34,861 bases of DNA from Lachnospiraceae bacterium (GCA_017480195.1 JAFVBE010000045.1:1-34861); one strand, 5' to 3'; shown: positions 26,150-34,200, numbered from the stretch's first letter. Notes: generated by a model not told the origin, from the sequence alone. Program-made: numbers and translations.

Positions 26150-26166
26150 CTTTAGGATATGATAGA

Positions 26167-26895
26167 ATGAAATTACTTAAAAAAACAACCTTAAAAAAAG
26201 AATATATTTCTGTAGACGGCTCATTCGGAGGCAATCAGAGATGGTTAAGAAAAGATGCAGACAAAGCCAATACCCTATCTAACTATGGCTGTGGTCTTAT
26301 CTCTGCAAATGATGTATTGCTTCACATATCCGACAAAGCAGATAATCCGTCAAAGGAAAAGTACATAGCGGCAGTTCGGGAAATGAACCGCCGCTATTTT
26401 CACATACTGCCATTTCTGGGTATATCGGGAATTCTGCTCAGCTTTTATATACGAATATATCTTCTTATGCATAGAAAACATTTCAAAGTGCACTATAAGG
26501 TAAGATGGGGTGTTATGCCACATAATATATTAAAGCGTATTACCGAAATGATTGAAAATGATATACCTGTTATACTGTCGATAGGTCCGGCTTTTATACG
26601 CCGAAGAAAAGAAAAACTCCCATTTTATACAGCAAAGATTACCGGTGATGATATTAACTTTACTCCTGCCACTCAAACCAAGGATCACTATGTAAATGTA
26701 ACCGGGGTGTACGAAACAATAAAAAAGCCTGCTGACATACTTAAAAACACTTCAGATAAAGACAAGCAATGCACGATTTATCTGGAAATATCATCATGGG
26801 GCAGAAAATATTATATAAATTATGCTGAATATATTGAATATATCAAAAAGCATGATAACTTTTTATTCAGCAACATTCTTTACATCCATAGCTGA
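26167..26895 (+). CDS. C39-like papain-fold peptidase candidate
   Basis: The product of about 242 residues has a pattern seen in C39-like cysteine peptidases. GGNQRWLRKDADKANTLSNY precedes GCGLISANDVLLHI with a candidate catalytic Cys, then KDHYVNVTGVYE with a candidate His, then EISSWGRKYYINYAEY with the later conserved block. A hydrophobic segment (about 81-97, HILPFLGISGILLSFYI) could be buried or membrane-associated. The frame opens with GTG codons at 26095, but the ATG at 26167 with AGGA upstream is more credible. It lies 87 bases after the DUF4236 gene. The function is not established. Confidence 0.6.
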   Translation: MKLLKKTTLKKEYISVDGSFGGNQRWLRKDADKANTLSNYGCGLISANDVLLHISDKADNPSKEKYIAAVREMNRRYFHILPFLGISGILLSFYIRIYLLMHRKHFKVHYKVRWGVMPHNILKRITEMIENDIPVILSIGPAFIRRRKEKLPFYTAKITGDDINFTPATQTKDHYVNVTGVYETIKKPADILKNTSDKDKQCTIYLEISSWGRKYYINYAEYIEYIKKHDNFLFSNILYIHS

Positions 26896-26929
26896 CAATT
26901 CATATTCTATATCTTTCACTGTGATACGC

Positions 26930-26958
26930 TTGAAATAATTATGTTTTATTTATATAAT
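26930..26958 (+). promoter_or_regulatory. promoter of the spermidine-synthase-like gene
   Basis: TTGAAA (26930-26935), a 17-base spacer and TATAAT (26953-26958) lie 76 bases before the start codon. Confidence 0.7.
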
Positions 26959-27033
26959 ATAGAATGCTGTTTATAATTAAGATTATGACAGTTATATTCT
27001 ATAATTAACAATATATGGAAAGGTTTTATAAAT

Positions 27034-28671
27034 ATGTCCAATCAGGAGCAGTCAAATAACAAACACAGAAAAATATTAGGTAATAAATTATATCTATATC
27101 TCACGGAATTCTTCGCCGGTATGTCGGTTATGGCGGTGGAGCTCGGTGCAAGCAGACTTATGGCGCCGTATTTTTCATCATCACAGATAGTCTGGACAAT
27201 CATAATCGGCACGATAATGATTGCTATGGCACTTGGCAACATCTATGGCGGTCGTGCGGCAGACAAGAATCCTAATCCTGACAAATTGTACGGAAGAATC
27301 ATCATAGCCGCCATATGGATAGCCGCCATTCCTGTGCTTGGCAAATACATCATACTCGGTATATCCGCACTGCTTATATTTACGGTTAATAACAATTTTC
27401 TTATTATAGCAGCCTTTGCAGCCTGCATGGTAATATTTGTATTCCCGCTTTTTCTGCTCGGTACAGTCACTCCGTCACTTGTAAAATACACGGTTGACAG
27501 CCTCGATGAGAGTGGAAAGACAGTCGGAAACTTAAATGCCGCCAATACAATCGGAAGCATCATAGGCACATTTGTGCCAACCTTTATCAGCATACCGACT
27601 GTGGGAACAGCCATAACATTTCTTATATTTTCAGGTATACTTTTACTGCTGTCTATAATATATTTTGCAAGCTCGAAGGTTAAATCCGTCAAGGCAATAG
27701 TCGGTGTAATACTCTATATAATTTGTATTATATTCGGTCACGATGGAAGCTTCGCATTCTGGATTAAGGATCTCACTTATGAAGGTGAGTCGATATATAA
27801 TTATCTACAGGTCTATGAGACGGAGGACGAGACAAGATTATCGACAAATGTTTTGTTCGGTGTACAGTCTGTGTATATGAAGGAAAAAGAACTCACAGGT
27901 ATGTACTACGATTATGCTATGGCAGCACCTTACATGACAGGTATAAATGAGAGAAACCATCTCGACATACTGATACTCGGTATGGGTACAGGCACCTATG
28001 CCACTCAATGCAGAAGATATTTTGATAACAATGAGCTATCCATAACGGGAGTTGAAATAGATGAGAAGATAACCTCATTGGCAGTCGATTATTTTGAGCT
28101 TCCGGAAGATATACCTGTCGTAACCTACGACGGCAGAGCATATCTTAATGTAATCAACGACAAGTATGATGTCATAATGGTGGACGCTTATCAGGATATC
28201 ACGATACCGTTTCAGATGTCATCAGTCGAGTTCTTCACACTTGTAAAGGAACATCTGAATGATAACGGCGTAATGGTTGTAAATATGAATATGCGTGGAA
28301 GTGACGACAACGCAACTGATGATATCAATGCATATCTTGCCGACACCATAGCAAATGTATTCTCCGAAGTCTACACCGTAAACTGCCGAGGCACCAACCG
28401 CGAGCTTTTTGCCTCAGACAATCCTGATATGATTAAAGCCTTTGAAGAAAATGTCTCTCTTGAAACCAATAATGAGCTAATTAATATGATGACTACAGTC
28501 TCCAACGGACTGACTGTCTATGAATCAGGCAATCATATAATGACCGACGACAAGGCTCCTGTCGAGCTGCTTGGCATGCGTATCATAGATGACTTGATAA
28601 AAGATGAAGTTGAATATTACCGTGATGTTTATAAGCGTGAGGGGATAAGCGGATTGATGGATGAGTTGTAA
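27034..28671 (+). CDS. polytopic membrane protein fused to a spermidine-synthase-like domain
   Basis: The 545-residue protein has seven or eight membrane helices in residues 20-245 (for example FAGMSVMAVELGASRLMAPY, then IVWTIIIGTIMIAMALG). Its C-terminal Rossmann domain is of spermidine-synthase type: the ligand loop reads LILGMGTGTYATQ, the acidic strand end GVEID, then YDGRAYL and VDAYQD. Such fusions are common, but few have a proven aminopropyltransferase activity. The glycine loop departs from the GGGDG of true enzymes, so the substrate is uncertain. The ribosome site is GAAAGG 9 bases before the ATG. A palindromic terminator follows. Confidence 0.85.
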   Translation: MSNQEQSNNKHRKILGNKLYLYLTEFFAGMSVMAVELGASRLMAPYFSSSQIVWTIIIGTIMIAMALGNIYGGRAADKNPNPDKLYGRIIIAAIWIAAIPVLGKYIILGISALLIFTVNNNFLIIAAFAACMVIFVFPLFLLGTVTPSLVKYTVDSLDESGKTVGNLNAANTIGSIIGTFVPTFISIPTVGTAITFLIFSGILLLLSIIYFASSKVKSVKAIVGVILYIICIIFGHDGSFAFWIKDLTYEGESIYNYLQVYETEDETRLSTNVLFGVQSVYMKEKELTGMYYDYAMAAPYMTGINERNHLDILILGMGTGTYATQCRRYFDNNELSITGVEIDEKITSLAVDYFELPEDIPVVTYDGRAYLNVINDKYDVIMVDAYQDITIPFQMSSVEFFTLVKEHLNDNGVMVVNMNMRGSDDNATDDINAYLADTIANVFSEVYTVNCRGTNRELFASDNPDMIKAFEENVSLETNNELINMMTTVSNGLTVYESGNHIMTDDKAPVELLGMRIIDDLIKDEVEYYRDVYKREGISGLMDEL

Positions 28672-28679
28672 AATAATTA

Positions 28680-28700
28680 TGGGTGCGTAAGACGCACCCA
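28680..28700. terminator. bidirectional terminator between convergent genes
   Basis: GGGTGCG and CGCACCC (28681-28699) form a compact GC stem with a five-base loop, flanked by T- and A-rich sequence. It separates the plus-strand membrane fusion gene from the minus-strand AlkZ-related gene. Confidence 0.85.
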
Positions 28701-28704
28701 TTTA

Positions 28705-29463
28705 TTATTTCCCAACCAGTCGGTTCACCACCTTCTCGTCTGCATCAGGATACATATCAAATATATGCTGTCTGATTCGCTCTCCTGACACCTCCGGCTT
28801 TTCCTTATAAGCCGATGACATATGCTTATATCCCCATACTGCCTCAGGTGGAAGAAGTATGGATACAGGCATACCGTATTCTTCATCCTTCTTGTTCCTG
28901 CGCCTCTTAAAATCAATCATCACAAGATAAAGCTGCATCTGCAAATCAGTGAGAACGCCCGGGAAATTCTTCTCGCCGCCTTTACCGAATCCTGCAAGCT
29001 TTTTGACCTGTGTGGAAAGAATCATCTCATCACTCCACATATCGTCTTCATCTTCTACATCATCCCTGATATATAAGTCCATTATCTTCTTACTTCTGCG
29101 ACTGGCATATCCATCCTCATAAAGAGCATCAAAATCATATCCTTTTCTACGGTAATTTGCAAAATACGGCAGCCATTCTAATGATATAAATCCCGCTTTT
29201 TTATCAAAGAATTTACCGTAAGCCACCTCACGGCTCCTTGCTATCTCTTCACGCCATATCCAAGGATCATCCTCTGCATCACCTGTCCACCAGCCCATGT
29301 ACCATGTATGTTCCTCAGCAGAAAAGCCCGGTATGTCACCGCCAAAAAGCGGCAAAAATCCGACCTTCTTTACATATTCAATCAACTCCTGCGGAGAATG
29401 TATGCAGCTTGGGTCATCATATTCAAGACCTGTTATAGTCCACTCGCCATTTTCTACTATCAT
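28705..29463 (-). CDS. AlkZ-related protein
   Basis: The 252-residue soluble protein is rich in Trp and acidic residues near the N-terminus (WYMGWWTGDAEDDPWIWREE), followed by AYGKFFDKKAGFISLEWLPY and a helical C-terminal half. It resembles the family annotated as AlkZ-related, distant relatives of HTH_42-type DNA glycosylases that unhook crosslinks. The catalytic Gln-x-Gln motif of true AlkZ is not obvious. AAAGGAAG is 6 bases before the ATG. It starts 16 bases after the radical SAM gene and probably shares its transcript. The family assignment rests on memory. Confidence 0.55.
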   Translation of the reverse strand: MIVENGEWTITGLEYDDPSCIHSPQELIEYVKKVGFLPLFGGDIPGFSAEEHTWYMGWWTGDAEDDPWIWREEIARSREVAYGKFFDKKAGFISLEWLPYFANYRRKGYDFDALYEDGYASRRSKKIMDLYIRDDVEDEDDMWSDEMILSTQVKKLAGFGKGGEKNFPGVLTDLQMQLYLVMIDFKRRRNKKDEEYGMPVSILLPPEAVWGYKHMSSAYKEKPEVSGERIRQHIFDMYPDADEKVVNRLVGK

Positions 29464-29479
29464 ATTTTCTTCCTTTCAA

Positions 29480-30328
29480 TCATATATTACCCTCGTATAC
29501 ATATTTTAATTTTTCCCTTGCGACCTCAGCAAGCCTTAATATCTTTCTTACATCTGTGGGCTGTCTGTCACTGTATTTGCTTCTCGGGAAAAACCTTGAT
29601 ATATGAAGTGGTATATGCTTATCATATTTTTTTTCAAGCTCATGCACCCAATCCGACAACTCTCTCATTTCTTCTTCTGTATCATTTTCATCAGGTATTA
29701 TAAGAGTTGTCAGTTCAATATGTGCCGACCTGACAGCCATTTCTATAAATCTCTTTGTAGTCTCAAAGTTGCCTTTTAATACATTTCTATAGTATTCCTC
29801 ATTAAAGCATTTAAGGTCAATATTAAATGCATCTATATAAGGTAGTATTTCTTCTATGATTTTCTCATTTACTGAACCATTTGTAACAACAACATTCTTC
29901 ATATCCTCCTCCCGGATAAGTCGTGCCGTATCACATACATATTCATAGCCGACAAGTGGCTCGTTATAAGTATAAGCAATTCCTATATTTCCCTTCGCCT
30001 TTAGTCCTACAGCAATATCGCATAGTGCCTTCGGCTCGATATATTCTGCCTGTGGTCTGACTCTGTCATCTGCTAAGGATATGCTCACATTCTGGCAGAA
30101 CGGACATTTTAGATTACACCCGTAGCTTCCGATAGATAGAATCATACTTCCGGGGTAAAACATATTAAGTGGTTTCTTCTCTATAGGGTCAAGCGCAATA
30201 GATGTTATATATCCATAATTCTCTGCAATTATTTTATTGTCCCTGCACACTCTCGCCATACAGGCTCCAACCTGTTCCTCACCGAGCTCACAGCCACGAA
30301 AGCAGACATTACATTTTACCTTATTCAT
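29480..30328 (-). CDS. amrS: AmmeMemoRadiSam-type radical SAM enzyme
   Basis: The 282-residue radical SAM protein belongs to the pyruvate-formate-lyase-activase-like group. The [4Fe-4S] motif is C71-x3-C75-x2-C78 (CNLKCPFC). An N-terminal Cys cluster (CNVCFRGCELGEEQVGAC) is the usual extra feature of AmrS. Later conserved blocks are YTYNEPLVGYEY, VVVTNGSV, IDAFNIDLKCF and HISRFFPRSK. AmrS usually sits with AMMECR1 and Memo genes; neither is seen here. GAGG is 5 bases before the ATG. A promoter and a structured leader of about 100 bases precede it, so expression may be RNA-regulated. Confidence 0.85.
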   Translation of the reverse strand: MNKVKCNVCFRGCELGEEQVGACMARVCRDNKIIAENYGYITSIALDPIEKKPLNMFYPGSMILSIGSYGCNLKCPFCQNVSISLADDRVRPQAEYIEPKALCDIAVGLKAKGNIGIAYTYNEPLVGYEYVCDTARLIREEDMKNVVVTNGSVNEKIIEEILPYIDAFNIDLKCFNEEYYRNVLKGNFETTKRFIEMAVRSAHIELTTLIIPDENDTEEEMRELSDWVHELEKKYDKHIPLHISRFFPRSKYSDRQPTDVRKILRLAEVAREKLKYVYEGNI

Positions 30329-30346
30329 ATATACCTCACATTTTTA

Positions 30347-30448
30347 AAAGTATCCGGCTGGAGTGTGTTACTTCGCATCATCTCATATTTTTGGAAAAGA
30401 CACCTCCACTATCTGCAAGCAGATATACCTCTCGGGACCGGATACCTG
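30347..30448 (-). promoter_or_regulatory. structured 5' leader of the radical SAM operon, riboswitch candidate
   Basis: The transcript predicted from the adjacent promoter begins almost exactly at this fold. GTATCCGG (30446-30439, read on the minus strand) closes with CCGGATAC (30358-30351). Inside are a short hairpin ATCTGC-TT-GCAGAT (30425-30412) and a longer arm TGGAGGTGT paired with ACACACTCCA (30409-30360), making a three-way junction. The junction strand UCCCGAGAGGUAU is unpaired. The fold ends about 10 bases before the ribosome site. I could not match it to TPP, SAM, cobalamin, THF, purine or guanidine classes. Confidence 0.5.
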
Positions 30449-30454
30449 ATATAA

Positions 30455-30483
30455 GTATAATATTATTATACTTCTTTTTCAAT
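30455..30483 (-). promoter_or_regulatory. promoter and palindrome of the radical SAM operon
   Basis: On the minus strand TTGAAA (30483-30478), a 17-base spacer and TATACT (30460-30455) form a promoter with a start near 30448. A perfect palindrome with AAGTATAATA and TATTATACTT arms (30454-30474) covers the spacer and -10 box and could be an operator. Confidence 0.65.
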
Positions 30484-30495
30484 ATATAAAACATA

Positions 30496-30533
30496 AAGGC
30501 TGTGTTACAAAAATTTATGTAACACAACCTTTA
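30496..30533 (-). terminator. terminator after the cysteine-synthase-like gene
   Basis: A 15-base stem, AAAGGCTGTGTTACA with TGTAACACAACCTTT (one mismatch), lies 24 bases after the stop codon at 30557. The T-rich run behind it on the minus strand is weak. It likely ends the LanC-like/CysK-like operon. Confidence 0.7.
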
Positions 30534-30556
30534 TATTCTATGCTTATATTATCTCC

Positions 30557-31561
30557 TTATAATACTGCCTTATCAAGCGGATACATATTAGTGCTAAGAT
30601 ATTTCATACCATTATCAGCAAGCATCGCTACAATGTTCTTTCCTGCATTTTCAGGCCGTTTTGCAACTATTGTCGCTGCATAAACTGCAGCCGCGGCAGA
30701 CTGTCCTAAAAACACTCCATCACTTTGTGCAAGCTCACGTCCTACAGCATATGCATCTTCACCCTTGACATCTATACATTCATTATAATTAAAGCCAACG
30801 ATAAATGGTGCCTTGGCTCCATCAGGGAATCCGGGATCACCAAAAGGAGCTATACCATCTATTGTCTGAGGGTTCTCTGAGCCTCCCGGTCGTGATGTCG
30901 GATCAGCCTGAACGGCAACTATCTCTATATCAGGATTTTTCTCTCGGAAATATTTTGCCAATCCTGTTATAGTTCCGGCTGTACCTGATGTAGCAACAAG
31001 AATATCCACTTTACCATCTGTATCTTCCCAGATTTCAGGACCTGTTGTATCATAATGAACACCCGGATTGGCAAGGTTCGCAAGCTGATTTATAAAATAA
31101 TGCGGAGTATCCTGAGCATCACAATAACTCTGGATGGCATCCTGATAAAACTGTGTTGTAAATGTTCCATTTCCCAGTGCTTCAGGTACTCCCGGAACAT
31201 CCATCATACTCTTGAGATCTACTCCATATGCACGAAGCATCTTCTGTCTCTCTGCCGATTGTCCCGGCTCAAGAAATACGGTAAGCTTGTATCCTCTGCT
31301 TGCTGCAAATGCCGCAAGACCAATACCTGTATTTCCTGAAGTATTCTCAACTATTGTGTCTCCCGGATGAAGAAGTCCATCTCTCTCAGCAGCAAGAATC
31401 ATATTTAATGCTGCTCTATCTTTCACTGATCCTGATGGATTAAAATACTCAAGCTTACCAAGAATGTGAGCATTTATGTTATTATTTTCCTCATACTTTA
31501 CAAATTCAAAAAGCGGTGTATGTCCTACTAAATCCGCAATATTTTTTACAATCTTACTCAT
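30557..31561 (-). CDS. cysteine-synthase-family PLP enzyme
   Basis: The 334-residue fold-type II PLP enzyme has the PLP-binding Lys47 in NPSGSVKDRAA, the substrate loop NTSGNTG (73-79) and the phosphate-binding GTAGTITG (193-200). It resembles O-acetylserine sulfhydrylases and related beta-replacement enzymes. The insert GGSENPQTIDGIAPFGDPGF and the partner gene suggest a specialised role rather than housekeeping cysteine synthesis. AAGGAGG is 7 bases before the ATG. It lies 26 bases after the LanC-like gene in a two-gene operon. Possible roles are supply of a thiol, Cys, diaminopropionate or dehydroalanine-derived substrate; none can be shown from sequence. Confidence 0.82.
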   Translation of the reverse strand: MSKIVKNIADLVGHTPLFEFVKYEENNNINAHILGKLEYFNPSGSVKDRAALNMILAAERDGLLHPGDTIVENTSGNTGIGLAAFAASRGYKLTVFLEPGQSAERQKMLRAYGVDLKSMMDVPGVPEALGNGTFTTQFYQDAIQSYCDAQDTPHYFINQLANLANPGVHYDTTGPEIWEDTDGKVDILVATSGTAGTITGLAKYFREKNPDIEIVAVQADPTSRPGGSENPQTIDGIAPFGDPGFPDGAKAPFIVGFNYNECIDVKGEDAYAVGRELAQSDGVFLGQSAAAAVYAATIVAKRPENAGKNIVAMLADNGMKYLSTNMYPLDKAVL

Positions 31562-31587
31562 TTTTATTCCTCCTTATTATATGTTAA

Positions 31588-32964
31588 TTAAAATAAATCC
31601 TGATATGGATCCTCTAAATATCCACTGATGTCCTTCTTAACTGTCAAAAAATTATAATAATATAATATTGATGATGCACAACCGGCACTGCCGTGATATA
31701 GCCCTGTCCACGCCTCGACCTCATTTGGAAGATGTCGGTTCCATGCTGTGTACCAGCGTCGTTTTCCATCATCTGTATTCGAATCGCCAATCAGGACATC
31801 TACAGCAGACTTTGCAGCATCCTTATATTTGTCATCCTTTGTCAATTGATAAATTTCCAAAAAATGTTCAACCATACCTGCCGCACCACAACAATAACAA
31901 TATGTATGCCAATATCCCTTTGAATGTTTTGTCGGTGCACCGGCTGCCAATATTCCATCAGTTAATCTTATAATCCATTCTTTATAAATTTCTTCTCCCG
32001 TAAGCTTATACAACTTATAAAATAATCTCGAATGTCCTATAGGACCCTGACATAAACCAAGATAATGCATCTTAGGAACATATGGGTCATTATATCTTAT
32101 AAGTGCTGCCTTTCCGTCAGGTGATACATCTGCTATTTTTCTTATATAATTAGCCGCCTTTCTTGCAAGTTCCAGATATCTTTCATTACCTGTATGTTCA
32201 AAAAGCTTCGCCATAATATAGCCACTTCCCGCTGCGCCATAGAAAAAACCCGGAAAAAATCCATTCTCACCTAATCCAAATGCAACCGAATCCATAGCAA
32301 GCCATCTTGCTGTATCATCAGTCTCCTCTGCTTCACCGGAAATTCTTTTTCCTGCACTATCTGCCGCCACAAGATAATTCTTATCACCAAGCTTCTCATA
32401 CAGCCATATTAGATACAGTACCAAGCCTCCATCAGCAAGAATACTGCATACATCACTCCAGTAACCACCATTCTCATCTTCCTTTTCTTCCTCAATTAAA
32501 ATCCTGGTAGTTTCCTTTGTATAAGTAAGATATTTATCATCACCTGTACTTTCATACAAAAGGTATGATACATAGGAACTTCCTACAGGTCCATCCATAA
32601 TACCAATCGGTATTCCTTTTAATGTTCCTTCTCCGAGATTTTTATATACATCTCTTCCAATGTCTCTGCCTATGACAAAATCAATGCCTGCCTTTGCTTT
32701 ATTCAGATACTTCTCTTCACCGGTTACCTGATATAATCGTAAGAAGAATAATGCAATCCCCGAAGCGCCACCATATAAACCACTAATTGATGTTAATGTT
32801 GCAGCTTCATCGGTTTCTTTTCCCGGGAGCACTTCCCAAAAGATTCCATTAGTATCAATATGCTCATAATCACTTATCCAATCTGCCGTTTCAATAACTG
32901 CTTTAAGATAGTCTGACGGGAGCTTATCATTAAATTCTTCTAACCATGATACCGTATCTGACAT
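31588..32964 (-). CDS. LanC-like (lanthionine cyclase-like) alpha-toroid protein
   Basis: The 458-residue protein has seven repeats of the LanC double alpha-barrel, each with a Gly-rich turn: YGGASG, MDGPVG, ADGG, YGAAGSG, CQGPIG, CCGAAG and YHGSAG. Zinc ligands of classical LanC are Cys, Cys and His; here the matching places appear to be Cys305 in LCQGPIG and Cys358-Cys359 in YCCGAAG, so a Cys may replace the His. It is cytoplasmic, with no membrane segment. GGAGG is 7 bases before the ATG at 32964. It heads an operon with a cysteine-synthase-like enzyme, without a LanB or LanM dehydratase. A glycosidase-like or thiol-adding role is possible. Confidence 0.75.
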   Translation of the reverse strand: MSDTVSWLEEFNDKLPSDYLKAVIETADWISDYEHIDTNGIFWEVLPGKETDEAATLTSISGLYGGASGIALFFLRLYQVTGEEKYLNKAKAGIDFVIGRDIGRDVYKNLGEGTLKGIPIGIMDGPVGSSYVSYLLYESTGDDKYLTYTKETTRILIEEEKEDENGGYWSDVCSILADGGLVLYLIWLYEKLGDKNYLVAADSAGKRISGEAEETDDTARWLAMDSVAFGLGENGFFPGFFYGAAGSGYIMAKLFEHTGNERYLELARKAANYIRKIADVSPDGKAALIRYNDPYVPKMHYLGLCQGPIGHSRLFYKLYKLTGEEIYKEWIIRLTDGILAAGAPTKHSKGYWHTYCYCCGAAGMVEHFLEIYQLTKDDKYKDAAKSAVDVLIGDSNTDDGKRRWYTAWNRHLPNEVEAWTGLYHGSAGCASSILYYYNFLTVKKDISGYLEDPYQDLF

Positions 32965-33172
32965 AATCATTCCTCCCTTCGCTTAGAATATATATTTATT
33001 TTTTCCTACCATTTAAGTATGAATTATTACATAAGGGATTGTAGCACGCTATTAATTTTTTTTATAATCTTATTTAGTTATAACTGATTATAGATAAAAG
33101 ATATAACCATAATAATTATAGGCATAATATATAAAACATCTTCACATACTATCCAAAAATGAGAGGTGAATT

Positions 33173-33337
33173 ATGAAAATAACAGATAAAAATATTCCGG
33201 TTAAAACTATACCAAAAGGAGTTTGGGAAGCAGACCACCCGGACAATGATTTGCAGCATAAAAATCAGAACAGTGCACTAAGTCCTTCCACAGATTTACA
33301 GGGCAATGGATATCCTGACAGCAGACAGAACAAATAA
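33173..33337 (+). CDS. 54-residue peptide ORF, divergent from the LanC-like operon
   Basis: The short frame starts at an ATG with GAGAGGTG about 5 bases upstream. The product is hydrophilic, with the N-terminal part MKITDKNIPVKTIPKGVWEA and a Ser/Thr/Asn/Gln-rich rest (NSALSPSTDLQGNG), and has no Cys. Its 3' end overlaps, in another frame, a decayed integrase tail. It may be a small peptide partner of the LanC-like operon or a chance frame at an old recombination junction. The good ribosome site keeps it worth listing. Confidence 0.4.
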   Translation: MKITDKNIPVKTIPKGVWEADHPDNDLQHKNQNSALSPSTDLQGNGYPDSRQNK

Positions 33338-33446
33338 AAGAAAGTTAATGGGACATTCACAAGTTTCTACAACTCTTCATTATCTTTGTAATGTAGATAA
33401 AGATAATGATAGCATAGAAGCATTTGAACACTTGGGGTTATGTTAA
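33306..33446 (+). pseudogene. tyrosine recombinase (integrase) C-terminal remnant A
   Basis: In this frame the DNA encodes MDILT, then RKLMGHSQVSTTLHYLCN and a tail ending EHLGLC before TAA. The LMGHSxVSTT block followed by a Tyr is the C-terminal signature of phage-type tyrosine recombinases. The N-terminal domain and the upstream catalytic Arg box are absent, so it is only a remnant. It ends 50 bases before the first copy of the tRNA-Leu-derived 64-bp repeat, the usual place of an integrase next to its att site. Confidence 0.7.
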
Positions 33447-33496
33447 TAATAAAAAGGTGTTCAAAAGTGTTCAAAATTTGAAAAAAATAAAAAGCA

Positions 33497-33560
33497 GCTC
33501 AAGCCCAGATAAATCAAGGCTTGAGCCACTTTAAAAAGTATGCCGGCGACCGGAATCGAA
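33497..33560. repeat. attachment-site copy 1 (tRNA-Leu 3' end duplicate)
   Basis: These 64 bases are identical to 34484-34547. They contain the last 20 bases of tRNA-Leu (33541-33560) and its terminator stem (33497-33527), but the remainder of the tRNA is absent here. This is the expected distal att site of an element integrated into the tRNA gene. Confidence 0.85.
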
Positions 33561-33657
33561 TTAATCGCCAGTAACAGAATATTAGATAGATAGGGGGTTT
33601 CTGACTGCTTCGTCATAAAAGTTAACCCTAATGTTAACCCCTATTATTGAAACATCA

Positions 33658-34176
33658 TTACTTCTTTTCATTATATTTCTTACACTCATTTTCCATCCTA
33701 ACAAAGTCCAAGCACTGGCTTCTTGCTGAAAAATATTTTTCGGATACATAATTGCTATATAGAACATTTGCTGTATTACATAGCTCTACCAAATGTTCAT
33801 TACACCATGATAATTCCTTAAATAATAATTCCTTCTTCTTTCTTGTTCGAGAATCATCGTGTGTTCTTATTTTAACATCTATTTCTTTTATCTGCTTATC
33901 TTCAACAGGAATCATGAGATTAAAGTTTAAAACACCTAATAATTGACCATCTTTTTCAATTTTCTTAAAATCAATCTTATTACGCATTTTCTTATGTTTA
34001 TTTTTAGGCTTGGAAAGTGGAACACAGTATTTTTGATTATTACATATCACAATAACTCCAAGAAATGGTCGCTCATCTTTTCCTGTCTGAGGAGAAACAG
34101 ACAAAACTCTATCATCAATTCTATGTAAATTTCGTATATATTTCATATCTATTTGATACAATTTAAGTTCTTTCAA
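33658..34176 (-). CDS. ToxN/AbiQ-family endoribonuclease toxin (type III toxin-antitoxin)
   Basis: The product of about 172 residues matches the ToxN/AbiQ/CptN pattern: an early YQIDMKYIRNLHRIDDRV, then DERPFLGVIVI, the basic PLSKPKNKHKKMRNKIDF core, and LLGVLNFNLMIPV. These toxins cut RNA and are held inactive by a small repeated antitoxin RNA encoded just upstream; several abort phage infection. No ATG is well placed at the 5' end. A TTG at 34176 with TGAG and GGAG upstream gives the usual family length, and an earlier TTG lies at 34203. The gene lies between att-like repeats and is probably mobile cargo. Confidence 0.8.
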   Translation of the reverse strand: MKELKLYQIDMKYIRNLHRIDDRVLSVSPQTGKDERPFLGVIVICNNQKYCVPLSKPKNKHKKMRNKIDFKKIEKDGQLLGVLNFNLMIPVEDKQIKEIDVKIRTHDDSRTRKKKELLFKELSWCNEHLVELCNTANVLYSNYVSEKYFSARSQCLDFVRMENECKKYNEKK

Positions 34177-34200
34177 AATTTTCTCAACTCCTATAATAGA

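Noticed and set aside
30347-30448. Known riboswitch (TPP, SAM, cobalamin, THF, guanidine)
   Set aside because: The conserved core sequences of these classes are absent, although GGUCCCGAGAG faintly recalls part of the guanidine-I motif.
33173-33337. Lanthipeptide precursor for the LanC-like enzyme
   Set aside because: The peptide has no Cys, there is no dehydratase gene, and its end overlaps an integrase remnant.
33541-33560. A second tRNA gene
   Set aside because: Only the last 20 bases of tRNA-Leu are present; the sequence diverges immediately beyond, as expected for an att remnant.
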